From: Saccharothrix sp. HUAS TT1
GTDB lineage: Bacteria > Actinomycetota > Actinomycetes > Mycobacteriales > Pseudonocardiaceae
NCBI RefSeq assembly: GCF_040744945.1
Contig: NZ_CP160453.1
Location: forward strand, 3,472,001-3,536,000
DNA length: 64,000 nt
Direction of reading: 5' to 3'
Shown here: piece by piece, positions 17,494 to 26,061 of the stretch
How positions within the stretch are numbered: the first letter of the stretch is position 1
Layout of the letters: each line of letters starts with the position of its first letter
Program-made: the position numbers and the translations under genes
Notes under the pieces: model-generated
Database searches by the model: none
What the model was told of the DNA's origin: nothing
What the model saw: the letters and a program-made list of their open reading frames with translations, nothing else

Positions 17494-17859
17494 CTAGGTG
17501 GTGGTGGGGCGCTTGGACCGTTGTTCGCACCACGCGCAGCTCTCGGCCACGGCCACCGAGGCGAAGCCGATCAGCAGGTGCGCGGCGTTCCCCGCGAAAC
17601 CGGCGTCCATCGCGCCGCCCGGCTGGCCGACGCCGAACGCGAACACGACCAGGAACACCACGCCCATCAGCGAGCCGACGAGCCGCGCCACGCGGGTGCG
17701 CACCGCGGCGGCGGCGATCACTGCACCCGTCGCCAAGTGCAGGACGCCCGGGGTTGGGTCGGCCCGGACGAGGTCGATGACGCCCCACAGCACCAGCAGC
17801 CCACCGAGGAGGAGGGCGGTGCGCTGTGGCCACGCGAGTCCGGCGAGGTTCGTCACCAC
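17494..17859 (-). CDS. DUF4383 membrane protein
   Basis: A small integral membrane protein of about 121 aa with four hydrophobic segments: TALLLGGLLVLWGVIDLV, LHLATGAVIAAAAV, LVGSLMGVVFLVVFAFGV and AAHLLIGFASVAVAES. The HLATG and NAAHLLIGF pieces are DUF4383 hallmarks. Function unknown; such genes often accompany stress sigma factors. GTG 17859 is chosen because AAAGGGG lies 8 nt upstream; a longer form from GTG 17925 is possible. It follows sigF by about 95 bp on the same strand and may belong to the same transcript. A second DUF4383 gene is at 46420. Confidence 0.75.
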   Translation of the reverse strand: MVTNLAGLAWPQRTALLLGGLLVLWGVIDLVRADPTPGVLHLATGAVIAAAAVRTRVARLVGSLMGVVFLVVFAFGVGQPGGAMDAGFAGNAAHLLIGFASVAVAESCAWCEQRSKRPTTT

Positions 17860-17954
17860 TGCGACCACCCCTTTCGCTCGACCGGTGACCGCTGGTCGCC
17901 GGATCCCGGAGAACGGTGAGAGCACGGAGCGCCCCGCCGCCGGCTCAGCGCGGC

Positions 17955-18710
17955 CTACTCATCATCGAGCAGCGAGCGCAACCGGGCCAGTGATCGGCTC
18001 AGCAGGCGCGACACGTGCATCTGCGACACCCCGACCGAGTCCGCGATCTGGCTCTGCGTCATCCCCCGGAAGAACCGCAGCACGACGATCCGCCGCTCCC
18101 GCTTCGGCAGCCCGCGCAGCATCGGGTCCAGCGCGTGCTGCAGCTCGACCACCTCCAGCGCCGGGTCGTCGCTGATCAGGCTGTCCTCGTGGCTCAGCTC
18201 GTCGCTGATCGACTGCTCGTCCAACGACAGCAGGTGGTACGCCGACGTCGCGTGCAGCCCCTCGTACACCTCGTCCACCCCGATGCCCAGGTGCCGCGCC
18301 ACCTCGCTCGGCGTCGGCGTCCGGCCGGTGTGCCGGGACAGCTCGACCCGCGCCGTGTCGATCGCGACGCACAGCTCCTTCAACCGCCGCGGCACGCGCA
18401 CCGCCCAGCCCTGGTCGCGCAGGTACCGCCGCACCTCACCGGTGATGGTCGGCACGGCGAACGCCAGGAAGTCGATGCCGCGGGACACGTCGAACCGGTC
18501 CACCGCGTTGATCAACCCGACCGCCGCGACCTGGCGCAGGTCCTCGACCGACTCGCCCCGCTCGGCGAACCGGTCGGCGATGTGCCTGGCCATCGGCAGG
18601 TGCTCGGTGACCAGCTGGTCCCGCAACCGCTGGTAGCGCTTCCCGTCCCGCTCCGCCTCCGCCAGCTGGTGGAACAGCGGCTGGTAGTCCACGGCGTTCA
18701 TGCCCGGCAC
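17955..18710 (-). CDS. SigB/SigF/SigG-type RNA polymerase sigma factor (copy 1)
   Basis: A 251-aa alternative sigma factor with regions 2 to 4. Region 2 has HLPMARHIADRFAERGESVE, QVAAVGLINAVDRFDVSRG and the GEVRRYLRDQGWAVRVPRRL segment typical of the SigB/F/G group. Region 3 holds GRTPTPSEVARHLGI, and region 4 has LPKRERRIVVLRFFRGMTQSQ and the recognition helix VSQMHVSRLLSRSLARLR. It should direct a stress or development regulon through GTTT/GTGT-N15-16-GGGTAY promoters. Its start overlaps the anti-sigma gene by 13 nt, so the two are coupled, and both are read from the self-type promoter at 19128-19103. Confidence 0.93.
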   Translation of the reverse strand: MPGMNAVDYQPLFHQLAEAERDGKRYQRLRDQLVTEHLPMARHIADRFAERGESVEDLRQVAAVGLINAVDRFDVSRGIDFLAFAVPTITGEVRRYLRDQGWAVRVPRRLKELCVAIDTARVELSRHTGRTPTPSEVARHLGIGVDEVYEGLHATSAYHLLSLDEQSISDELSHEDSLISDDPALEVVELQHALDPMLRGLPKRERRIVVLRFFRGMTQSQIADSVGVSQMHVSRLLSRSLARLRSLLDDE

Positions 18711-19060
18711 CTCAACTCGACCCGCAACCGGCCCTCCCCGTCAACCCAGGTGGCCACCGCGTCGGTCACGGAACTGACAACCCTCCAGTACAACGAGTCA
18801 TGATCCGGGACGGTGACGGCGGAGGACCGAACCTCTGCCCGGAAGCGCACGGAATCACCTTCCCGGGCGAACCGGCACCGCATCTCGGCGGACGGGTCCA
18901 GCGTCCGGGCGATGAGCGAGCTGCACGCCTCGTCCACCGCGATGACCAGGTCGATGGCCAGTTCGGGCGTGGACCGGGCGATCGCCGCCGCGACCGCGCG
19001 AACGGTCGAGAGGTGGGCCGGCCTGGCCGCCACCCTGAGCTCCACCTCCGAGCCGTACAT
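18698..19060 (-). CDS. RsbW-like anti-sigma factor (HATPase fold), copy 1
   Basis: A 120-aa GHKL-type protein. It starts with EVELRVAARPAHLSTVRAVA and has the N-box region ELAIDLVIAVDEACSSLIAR, in which the ATP-site Asn of RsbW is replaced by Ser after the Glu-Ala-Cys; the G boxes are weak, as is common for actinomycete UshX/RsbW relatives. It probably binds and silences the sigma factor encoded by the overlapping gene. A STAS antagonist would relieve this; STAS proteins are at 12767 and 52775. ATG 19060 is used, with GAGGGAG 11 nt upstream. It closely resembles the protein at 51448 in size, order and promoter. Confidence 0.85.
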   Translation of the reverse strand: MYGSEVELRVAARPAHLSTVRAVAAAIARSTPELAIDLVIAVDEACSSLIARTLDPSAEMRCRFAREGDSVRFRAEVRSSAVTVPDHDSLYWRVVSSVTDAVATWVDGEGRLRVELRCRA

Positions 19061-19102
19061 GTGTGGCGACGCTCCCTCGCACCTCGTTCCGGTCGCCAGG
19101 GC

Positions 19103-19128
19103 ATACCCGCGCTCACCTGCCGCTACAC
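19103..19128 (-). promoter_or_regulatory. SigF-type promoter of the anti-sigma/sigma operon (copy 1)
   Basis: On the minus strand GTGT (19128-19125), 16 bp, GGGTAT (19108-19103). It has the form recognised by SigB/SigF-group sigma factors and probably makes the operon autoregulated. The same form with the same spacing precedes copy 2 at 51952-51927. Confidence 0.65.
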
Positions 19129-19267
19129 CAGTCCACACAGGACTGCGCAACAGAATCGTGAAAGCCGAACACCCCGTGCGCTGGTTCATCACGGTTTGCG
19201 AACGGTGGTAGGTAACCTTGTGATCGGCGTCATACTGATCGCCTCCCGAGATCCCCGGAGGCGCCTG

Positions 19268-20053
19268 GTGCTCGAGGCGAACAACCTTGAAGTCGTTTAC
19301 GACGACGTGATGTTGGTGCTGCGCGGTGTGAGCTTGAGGGTTCCCGAGGGGCGGATCGTCGCCCTCCTGGGAGCGAACGGCGCGGGCAAGACGACGCTCC
19401 TGAGAGCGCTTTCCGGCCTGCTGGACGTGCACGACGGCAAGATCACCCGAGGGGGCATCACGCTGGACGGCGAGCCGATCCACCGCTCTTCGCCGACCCG
19501 GATCGCCTCGCTCGGCGTGAAGCAGGCGCTGGAGGGCAGGCGCATCCTGGCCGAGCTGACGGTCGAGGAGAACCTGCGCATCGGCGGGCACAGCAGGCCG
19601 CGCGGCATCAAGCGCAACCTCGACCGGATGTACGAGCTGTTCCCGCGGTTGCGCGAGCGGCGCGGGCAGAGCGCCGGCTACCTGTCCGGCGGCGAGCAGC
19701 AGATGCTGTCCATCGGCCGGGCGCTGATGTCCGAGCCGCGCTACCTGCTGCTGGACGAGCCGAGCCTGGGCCTCGCGCCGCTCGTGGTGCAGCAGATCCG
19801 CGACCTCATCGTGAAGATCAACGCGGCGGGCACGACGGTGCTGCTGGTCGAGCAGAACGCGACCATGGCGCTGTCCATCGCCGACCACGGCTACGTGCTG
19901 GAGACCGGCAAGGTCGTGATGGACTCGCCGGCCGCCGCGCTGCTGGCCGACGAGGACGTGCGCGAGTTCTACCTGGGCCTGCGCGGCGAGGGCGCCGTGC
20001 GGTCGTTCCGCGACGTGAAGCACTACAAGCGGCGGAAGCGGTGGTTGTCGTGA
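19268..20053 (+). CDS. livF: ABC transporter ATP-binding protein, LivF type
   Basis: A 261-aa ATPase of the branched-chain/amide (HAAT) transporter family. Walker A is GANGAGKTT, the signature is YLSGGEQQM, Walker B is YLLLDEPSLGLAPL, and EQNATMALSIADHGYVLE is the LivF H-loop region. Unusually the C-terminus is extended and basic (RSFRDVKHYKRRKRWLS). GTG 19268 has GGAGG 7 nt upstream. First gene of a six-gene operon; its stop overlaps the next start by 4 nt (GTGA). The 207-bp gap upstream also holds the promoter of the divergent sigma operon. Confidence 0.92.
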   Translation: MLEANNLEVVYDDVMLVLRGVSLRVPEGRIVALLGANGAGKTTLLRALSGLLDVHDGKITRGGITLDGEPIHRSSPTRIASLGVKQALEGRRILAELTVEENLRIGGHSRPRGIKRNLDRMYELFPRLRERRGQSAGYLSGGEQQMLSIGRALMSEPRYLLLDEPSLGLAPLVVQQIRDLIVKINAAGTTVLLVEQNATMALSIADHGYVLETGKVVMDSPAAALLADEDVREFYLGLRGEGAVRSFRDVKHYKRRKRWLS

Positions 20054-20847
20054 GCACGGGGGACAACGTGCTGGAAGTGCGGGACGTGCGGCTCGCGTTC
20101 GACGGCGTCACCGCCGTGGACGGCGTGTCGTTCCACGTCGCCGCGGGCGAGCTGTTCGCCATCATCGGACCCAACGGCGCGGGCAAGACGTCGATCTTCA
20201 ACGTGCTGTCCGGCGTCTACCGGCCGCAGTCCGGCTCGGTCCGGTTCCGCGGCGAGGAGCTGCTGGGCAGGCGCCCGCACCGGATCGCCGCCATGGGCAT
20301 CGCCCGGACGTTCCAGAACATCGAGCTGTTCGCCCACCTCACGGTGGTGGAGAACCTGATGCTCGGCCGGCACAACCACATGCGGTACGGGGCGCTGGCG
20401 GCGTTCGCGTGGGTCGGGAAGGCCCGCCGCGAGGAGCTGGCCAACCGGGCCGCCGTGGAGGAGGTCGTCGACTTCCTCGAACTGGAGCAGTGGCGGCGGC
20501 TGCCGGTCGGCCTGCTGCCCTACGGCGTGCAGAAGCGGGTGGAGCTGGGGCGAGCGCTGGCGATGGAGCCGAAGGTGCTGCTGCTGGACGAGCCGGTCGC
20601 GGGCATGAACGCCGAGGAGACCGAGGACATGGCCCGGTTCGTGCTCGACGTCCGGGACGAGCTGGGCATCGCCATGGTGATGGTGGAGCACGACATGGGG
20701 CTGGTGATGGACCTCGCGGACCGGGTGATGGTGCTGGACTTCGGCAAGCCGATCCGCACCGGCACGCCCGCCGAGGTGCAGCGGGACCCGGACGTCGTGC
20801 GCGCCTACCTCGGCGAGGCGCACCAGAGCGCGGGAGGTCCCGCGTGA
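20050..20847 (+). CDS. livG: ABC transporter ATP-binding protein, LivG type
   Basis: A 265-aa ATPase, partner of LivF. Walker A is GPNGAGKTS, the LivG-specific region is GIARTFQNIELFAHLTVVEN, the signature is atypical (LLPYGVQKRVELGRAL, with YGVQK in place of LSGGQ), and Walker B is VLLLDEPVAGMNAEE. The signature change is seen in some LivG proteins and should still support ATP use, but it is worth noting. GTG 20050 (GGAAG 11 nt upstream) is preferred over GTG 20041. It overlaps both neighbours by 4 nt. Confidence 0.92.
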   Translation: MSTGDNVLEVRDVRLAFDGVTAVDGVSFHVAAGELFAIIGPNGAGKTSIFNVLSGVYRPQSGSVRFRGEELLGRRPHRIAAMGIARTFQNIELFAHLTVVENLMLGRHNHMRYGALAAFAWVGKARREELANRAAVEEVVDFLELEQWRRLPVGLLPYGVQKRVELGRALAMEPKVLLLDEPVAGMNAEETEDMARFVLDVRDELGIAMVMVEHDMGLVMDLADRVMVLDFGKPIRTGTPAEVQRDPDVVRAYLGEAHQSAGGPA

Positions 20848-22682
20848 CCGGGGTCAAGACCGTCGTCACCCGCGTGCGCGACCGGGCGGGGACCACGCCG
20901 GACGCGGTCGCGCTGCGGGCCAAGGACTTCGGCGTCTGGCGCGAGGTCACCTGGGCGCAGTACTGGGCGCGGGCCGAGCTGGTCGGGCACGCCCTGCTGG
21001 CGCTCGGCGTCGACGTGGGCGACCGGGTCGCGATCCACTCGGAGAACCGCCGCGAGTGGCTCTACGCCGACGTCGGCGCGGTGGCCGTGCGGGCGACGAC
21101 CGTCGGCCTGTACCCGACCAACCCGGCCGACGAGGTCGCCTACCTGCTGTCGCACTCCGGGGCGCGGGTGCTCATCGCCGAGGACCAGGAGCAGGTCGAC
21201 AAGGCGCTGGCCGTGCTGGACGCGCTGCCCGCGCTGGAGCGCATCGTCTACGTCGAGCCGCGCGGCGTCCGGGGCCGCTACGACAACCCGAAGCTGCTGT
21301 CCTGGGACGACTTCCTGGCGCTGGGCGAGGAGCACCGGGCCGAGCACCCGGACGCGGTGGCGCGGCGGATGCGCGAGGTCGAGCCGGACGACGTGATGAC
21401 GTTGATCTACACCTCGGGCACCACCGGGCCGCCCAAGGGCGCGATGCTGACCGTGGCCAACGTCGAGTTCGCCGTCGAGTCCCTGGTCGAGGGCGGCGGG
21501 TTCACCTCGCCGCCGCCGTCGCCCAAGGACGTCACGCTGTCCTACCTGCCGCTGTGCCACGTCGCCGAGCGCATCTTCACCACGTGGTTCAGCGCGTCGG
21601 CGGGGGTGCAGGTGCACTTCGCCGAGTCGATCGAGACCGTGCAGGCGAACCTGCGCGAGGTGCAGCCGACGATCCTGTTCGGCGTGCCGCGGATCTGGGA
21701 GAAGGTGATGGCGGCCATCACGGTCAGCGCGGCCAACACCAGCCGGCTCAAGCGGGCCACCACCCGGTTCTGGCTGCGGGTGGCCGACGGGCTCGGCGAC
21801 GAGCTGGTGCGCAACGGCGGCCGGCACACGTTCGGCACCCGGCTCCGGTACGGCATCGGCTGGCTGCTGTGCTTCCGCGCGTTGAAGGCCCGGATCGGGA
21901 TGCGGCACGTCCGGTACGCGTCGTCGGGCGCCGCGCCCATCTCGCCGCAGGTGCTGCGGTTCTTCATGGGGATCGGCGTGCCGGTGCACGAGGTCTACGG
22001 GATGACCGAGAACACCGCCGTCGCCACCGGCAACCGGCCCGGCCGGGTGAAGGTCGGCACGGTCGGCGAGCCGCACCCCGGCGTGGAGCTGCGGATCGCC
22101 GACGACGGCGAGATCCAGACCCGGCACGGCGGCGTGTTCGCGGGCTACTGGCGCGACGAGGAGGCCACCGCGCGGGCGATGACCCCGGACGGCTGGCTGC
22201 GCACCGGCGACGTCGGCGAGTGGGTGGACGGCACGCACGTCCGGATCACCGACCGGATGAAGGACATCATCATCACCGCCGGCGGCAAGAACGTGGCGCC
22301 GTCGGAGATCGAGAACGCGCTGAAGTCGTCGCCGTACGTCAAGGAGGCGATCGTGCTCGGCGACCGGCGGCCGTACCTGGTGGCGCTGATCGGCATCGAG
22401 CAGGACACCGTCGGCCACTGGGCCAGGCAGCGCCGGATCGCCTACACCACCTACCGCGACCTGGCGGAGAAGGACGAGGTGCGCGAGTTGGTGCGGGGCA
22501 TCGTCACCGGGGTCAACGAGCGGTTCGCCACGGTCGAGCAGGTGAAGAAGTTCCGGATGCTGCCCAAGGAGCTCGACCACGAGGACGGCGAGCTGACCGC
22601 GACGCAGAAGGTGAAGCGGTCCGCGCTGGCGAAGGTGTTCGGCGAGCTGGTGGACGAGATGTACTCCGGGGGGCGGGGATGA
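20844..22682 (+). CDS. AMP-forming long-chain acyl-CoA synthetase within a Liv transporter operon
   Basis: A 612-aa adenylate-forming ligase (FadD15-like). Motif A5/A3 is YTSGTTGPPKG, followed by LSYLPLCHVAERI, YASSGAAPIS, VYGMTENTAV, WLRTGDVGEW and MKDIIITAGGKNVAPSEIEN with the C-terminal catalytic Lys region DGELTATQKVKR. It activates a carboxylic acid to an acyl-adenylate and then the CoA thioester. GTG 20844 has GGGAGG 5 nt upstream. It lies between livG and livH and overlaps both by 4 nt, so its product is made together with the transporter; the imported solute may be a carboxylic acid that is trapped as its CoA ester. A paralog is at 34135. Confidence 0.92.
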   Translation: MTGVKTVVTRVRDRAGTTPDAVALRAKDFGVWREVTWAQYWARAELVGHALLALGVDVGDRVAIHSENRREWLYADVGAVAVRATTVGLYPTNPADEVAYLLSHSGARVLIAEDQEQVDKALAVLDALPALERIVYVEPRGVRGRYDNPKLLSWDDFLALGEEHRAEHPDAVARRMREVEPDDVMTLIYTSGTTGPPKGAMLTVANVEFAVESLVEGGGFTSPPPSPKDVTLSYLPLCHVAERIFTTWFSASAGVQVHFAESIETVQANLREVQPTILFGVPRIWEKVMAAITVSAANTSRLKRATTRFWLRVADGLGDELVRNGGRHTFGTRLRYGIGWLLCFRALKARIGMRHVRYASSGAAPISPQVLRFFMGIGVPVHEVYGMTENTAVATGNRPGRVKVGTVGEPHPGVELRIADDGEIQTRHGGVFAGYWRDEEATARAMTPDGWLRTGDVGEWVDGTHVRITDRMKDIIITAGGKNVAPSEIENALKSSPYVKEAIVLGDRRPYLVALIGIEQDTVGHWARQRRIAYTTYRDLAEKDEVRELVRGIVTGVNERFATVEQVKKFRMLPKELDHEDGELTATQKVKRSALAKVFGELVDEMYSGGRG

Positions 22683-23566
22683 CCGAGTTCCTGCAATCGC
22701 TGGTCCGGGGCCTGGGCTCCGGGTCGATCTACGCGCTGCTGGCGCTGGGCTTCGTCATCATCTACAAGTCCACCAGGGTGATCAGCTTCGCCCAACCGGC
22801 GTTCATGCTGGCGGGCGCGGTGCTGGTCAGCTACCTGGCCGCCGAGGTCGGGTTCTTCGCCGCGGTGCCCATCGCGGCGGTGCTGATCGCGGTGCTGGCG
22901 CTGGGCGTCGAGCGGACCGTGCTGCGGCCGATGATCGGCAAGCCGGTGTTCGTGGTCGCGATCATCACCATCGGCGTGGACGTGGTGGTGCGGGTGGTGA
23001 CCAACGCGTTCATCGGGCTGGACGTGCGGCAGGTCGGCGACCCGTGGGGGCTGGCCACGGTGACGCTGCTCGGCGTCGAGGTGCAGCAGCGGTACCTGGT
23101 GATGTTCGGGACGACGGTGGCCGTGGTCGTGGTGCTGTTCGCGTTCTTCCGGTACTCCCGGATCGGGCTGGCGATGCGGGCGGTCGCCCACGACCAGGAG
23201 GTCGCGCTGGCGCAGGGCATCTCGGTCGGCTCGGTGTTCGCGCTGTCGTGGGCGATCGCGGGCGGGCTGGCGGCGCTGGCCGGGGTGTTCGTGGCCACCG
23301 GCGCGGGCGTCGACCAGCAGCTGTGGGTGATCGCGCTGAAGGCGCTGCCGGCGATCATCCTCGGCGGGCTGGACTCGCTGGGCGGCGCGGTCGTCGGCGG
23401 GCTGGCGGTCGGGGTCGTCGAATCGCTCGTCGGCACGTACCAGGGCGGCGTCGCCCCCTGGCTCGGGCCGAACTTCGCGCTGGTCGCGCCGTACGTGCTG
23501 ATGCTGGTCGTGCTGCTCCTGCGGCCCTACGGGCTGTTCGGCAGCAAGGAGGTGGAGCGGCTGTGA
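22679..23566 (+). CDS. livH: ABC transporter permease, LivH type
   Basis: A 295-aa inner-membrane permease with about eight hydrophobic helices. Hallmarks are GLGSGSIYALLALGFVIIYK at the start, RVISFAQPAFMLAGAVLVSY, AMRAVAHDQEVALAQGI (EAA-like loop) and AIILGGLDSLGGAVVGGLAV. ATG 22679 overlaps the ligase stop (ATGA), and the next gene starts at 23563 with a GTGA overlap and the ribosome site aaggagg. It should form the membrane channel with LivM. Confidence 0.93.
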   Translation: MTEFLQSLVRGLGSGSIYALLALGFVIIYKSTRVISFAQPAFMLAGAVLVSYLAAEVGFFAAVPIAAVLIAVLALGVERTVLRPMIGKPVFVVAIITIGVDVVVRVVTNAFIGLDVRQVGDPWGLATVTLLGVEVQQRYLVMFGTTVAVVVVLFAFFRYSRIGLAMRAVAHDQEVALAQGISVGSVFALSWAIAGGLAALAGVFVATGAGVDQQLWVIALKALPAIILGGLDSLGGAVVGGLAVGVVESLVGTYQGGVAPWLGPNFALVAPYVLMLVVLLLRPYGLFGSKEVERL

Positions 23567-24663
23567 AGGGTCGACCGGAGCTGTACACCTCTTATGCGCA
23601 GGACATGGCGTTCCTCAACACGCGCCCCAAGCGGACGTGGACGGGCGCGCTGGTGGTGGTGGCGCTGCTGGTGCCGTTCGCCATCACCGACGACCTGCTG
23701 ATGCTGCTGGCCACCGGGTTCGTCGCGGCCATCGGCGCGATCGGGCTGAACATCGTGACCGGGTACGCGGGGCAGGTGTCGCTGGGGCACGCGTTCTTCC
23801 TCGCCATCGGCGCGTACACCGGCGCGGCGCTGTCCGGCGACCCGGACGGGCGGGTGCTCGGGTTCGGCGTGACGTCGCTGCCGGTGTGGCTGCTGGCGTC
23901 CGGCCTGGTGGCGGGTTTGGCCGGGTTGGTGGTGGCGCCCATCGCGGTGCGGTTGCGCGGGCTGTACCTGGCGATCGTGACGCTCGGGCTGGTGTTCCTC
24001 GGCGAGCACGTCTTCCGCGAGTGGACGTCGCTGACCGGCGGCCCCGGCGTGGGCCGGCCCGCGGCGGTGCCGGAGCTGTTCGGCGTGCGGCTGGACCGGG
24101 CGTCGGCGTGGTTCACCGGGCCGCAGCAGCTGTACCTGCTGATGTTCGTGCTGCTGGTGGTCTTCGCGGTGCTGGCGCGCAACCTGGTCCGGTCGCGGAT
24201 CGGGCGGGCGTTCGCCGCGGTGCGGGACCGGGACCTGGCGGCGGCCGTGATCGGCGTCGACCTGACCCGGTACAAGGCGCTGGCGTTCGCCGTGTCCTCG
24301 TTCTACGCCGGTGTCGCGGGCTCGTTGCTGTTCGTCGTCAACGGGTTCTTCGACCCCGGCTCGTTCGGCCTGCTGCTCTCGGTGCAGTACATCGCGATGG
24401 TGCTGATCGGCGGCGCGGGCACCATCTCCGGCGCGATCATGGGCGCCCTGTTCATCACGCTGCTGCCGCGCATCACCCGGGAACTGCCCGCGGTGCTGCC
24501 GTTCATCAGCTCGGACGCGACCGGTGCGGTCACGGTGTTCCAGGTCGAGGCGGTCCTCTACGGGCTGCTGATCGTGGTGTTCCTGATCGTCGAGCCACGC
24601 GGCCTGTTCGGTATCTGGGTGCGCGTCCGCAACTACTGGCGCACCTGGCCTTTCTCGTACTGA
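23563..24663 (+). CDS. livM: ABC transporter permease, LivM type
   Basis: A 366-aa permease with about ten hydrophobic segments. It carries the LivM motif GLNIVTGYAGQVSLGHAFFL, LRGLYLAIVTLGLVFLGEH, and the cytoplasmic loop FAAVRDRDLAAAVIGVDLTR, then VLIGGAGTISGAIMGALFI. The first 30 residues form a hydrophilic extension (YTSYAQDMAFLNTRPKRTW). GTG 23563. It ends 12 bp before the binding-protein start. Confidence 0.93.
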   Translation: MKGRPELYTSYAQDMAFLNTRPKRTWTGALVVVALLVPFAITDDLLMLLATGFVAAIGAIGLNIVTGYAGQVSLGHAFFLAIGAYTGAALSGDPDGRVLGFGVTSLPVWLLASGLVAGLAGLVVAPIAVRLRGLYLAIVTLGLVFLGEHVFREWTSLTGGPGVGRPAAVPELFGVRLDRASAWFTGPQQLYLLMFVLLVVFAVLARNLVRSRIGRAFAAVRDRDLAAAVIGVDLTRYKALAFAVSSFYAGVAGSLLFVVNGFFDPGSFGLLLSVQYIAMVLIGGAGTISGAIMGALFITLLPRITRELPAVLPFISSDATGAVTVFQVEAVLYGLLIVVFLIVEPRGLFGIWVRVRNYWRTWPFSY

Positions 24664-24675
24664 AGGGTGGATCGG

Positions 24676-25968
24676 ATGGCAAGTCACAGAGCGGTGCTCG
24701 CGCTGTTCTCCGTGGTGGCGCTGGCCGCCGTGGCGTGTCGCGGCGGCGACGGAGCGGCGCCGCAGGAGGGCAAGGGCGGCATCAAGGTCGACTTCGGGGT
24801 GACCAGCGAGCCGTGCCCGAAGACCGGCCACGGTGACCGCGGCTGCATCTACCTCGGGTCGATCTCGGACCTGACCGAGGGGCCGTTCAAGACGCTCTCG
24901 GTGCCGATCACGGAGTCGCAGGCGGCGTTCTGGAAGCGCGTCAACGACCAGGGCGGCATCGGCGGCTACGACGTGGACGTCACCACCCACGTCAAGGACA
25001 ACAAGTACAACCCGCAGATCCACAACCAGGTGTACCAGGAGATCAAGGGCAAGGTGCTGGCCCTGGCGCAGACCCTGGGCTCGCCGACGACCGCGGCCAT
25101 CCTGCCCGACCTGGAGAGCACGCAGATGGTCAGCGTGCCCGCGTCGTGGACGTCGCTGTGGGGCGTGGAGGAGGTCATCCTCGAATCCGGCGCGAACTAC
25201 TGCGTCGAGTCGATGAACTCGGTGGACTACGCGGTGGACAAGCTGGGCGCCAAGAGCGTGATGGCCGTGCACCTGCCCGGCGACTACGGCGACGACGCGG
25301 CGGCCGGCGCGAAGATCGCGGCCGAGAAGCGCGGGTTGACGTACTCCGCCGCGGTCACCCAGACCGGCCAGGACAACCAGGGCGGCGCGATCGACGCCGT
25401 GCTGGCGAACCAGCCGGACGTGGTCATCCTGACCACCGGGCCGACCGACGCGGCGGTGATCATCGGCCAGACCGCGGCGCGCGGCTTCAAGGGCAAGTTC
25501 ATCGGCACGTCGCCGACGTGGAACCAGGGCCTGATGCAGAGCCCCGCCGCGCCCGCCATCAAGGCGCTGTACCTCCAGTCGGCGCCGTGGAAGTCGTGGG
25601 CGACCGACTCGCCGGGCCACAAGGCGCTGCGCGAGGCGCTGCCGTCCGTGACGCCGAACGACGGTTACACGGCCGGGTGGGTGTGGTCGTACCCGCTGAA
25701 GGCCGCGCTGGAGAAGGCGGCCGAGAACAAGGACCTGACCAGGGCGGGCGTGCTGGCCGCGGTGCGGCAGCTGGACTCGGTGGACTACGAGGGGATGCTG
25801 CCGCAGGGCGCGGGCAACTTCTCCGGCAACACCGACGAAGCGGCGTTCCGGCAGACGTTGATCTACGAGCCGGACGAGCAGGCGGCGACCGGAGTCGGGC
25901 TGGTGGAGGACTTCTTCACCGGGCCGACGGCGAAGGACTTCAAGTTCGAGAAGCCCTGCTACACCTGA
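24676..25968 (+). CDS. ABC transporter substrate-binding lipoprotein, LivK type
   Basis: A 430-aa periplasmic-binding-fold lipoprotein with the signal MASHRAVLALFSVVALAAVAC (lipobox AAVAC, Cys21). The mature protein has YLGSISDLTEGPFKTLSVPI at the ligand-entry region and two Rossmann-like lobes (VMAVHLPGDYGDDAAAGAKI, PDVVILTTGPTDAAVIIGQT). Cys residues near the N- and C-termini (SEPCP, GCIYL, EKPCYT) may form disulfides. ATG 24676 is preferred (GGATCGG just upstream); GTG 24667 is also in frame. Last gene of the operon, followed by a strong hairpin. Ligand unknown; the ligase in the operon suggests an organic acid. Confidence 0.88.
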   Translation: MASHRAVLALFSVVALAAVACRGGDGAAPQEGKGGIKVDFGVTSEPCPKTGHGDRGCIYLGSISDLTEGPFKTLSVPITESQAAFWKRVNDQGGIGGYDVDVTTHVKDNKYNPQIHNQVYQEIKGKVLALAQTLGSPTTAAILPDLESTQMVSVPASWTSLWGVEEVILESGANYCVESMNSVDYAVDKLGAKSVMAVHLPGDYGDDAAAGAKIAAEKRGLTYSAAVTQTGQDNQGGAIDAVLANQPDVVILTTGPTDAAVIIGQTAARGFKGKFIGTSPTWNQGLMQSPAAPAIKALYLQSAPWKSWATDSPGHKALREALPSVTPNDGYTAGWVWSYPLKAALEKAAENKDLTRAGVLAAVRQLDSVDYEGMLPQGAGNFSGNTDEAAFRQTLIYEPDEQAATGVGLVEDFFTGPTAKDFKFEKPCYT

Positions 25969-26015
25969 CCGGCAGAGGTTCTGTCCCCCGGTTCGTCCGG
26001 TTCTTCTGGTTCGTC

Positions 26016-26044
26016 GGGCACCCGGCCGTTCGCGCCGGGTGCCC
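26016..26044. terminator. Bidirectional terminator hairpin
   Basis: Perfect 11-bp stem (GGGCACCCGGC / GCCGGGTGCCC) with a 7-nt loop, between the convergent liv operon (ends 25968) and the NPCBM gene (ends 26062). Confidence 0.75.
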
Positions 26045-26061
26045 GTCAACCCGTCAGCCCG

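Noticed and set aside
18698..20023. 441-codon minus-strand frame spanning the anti-sigma gene and the livF region
   Set aside because: Only the last 120 codons match RsbW; the rest is antisense to livF and crosses the SigF-type promoter.
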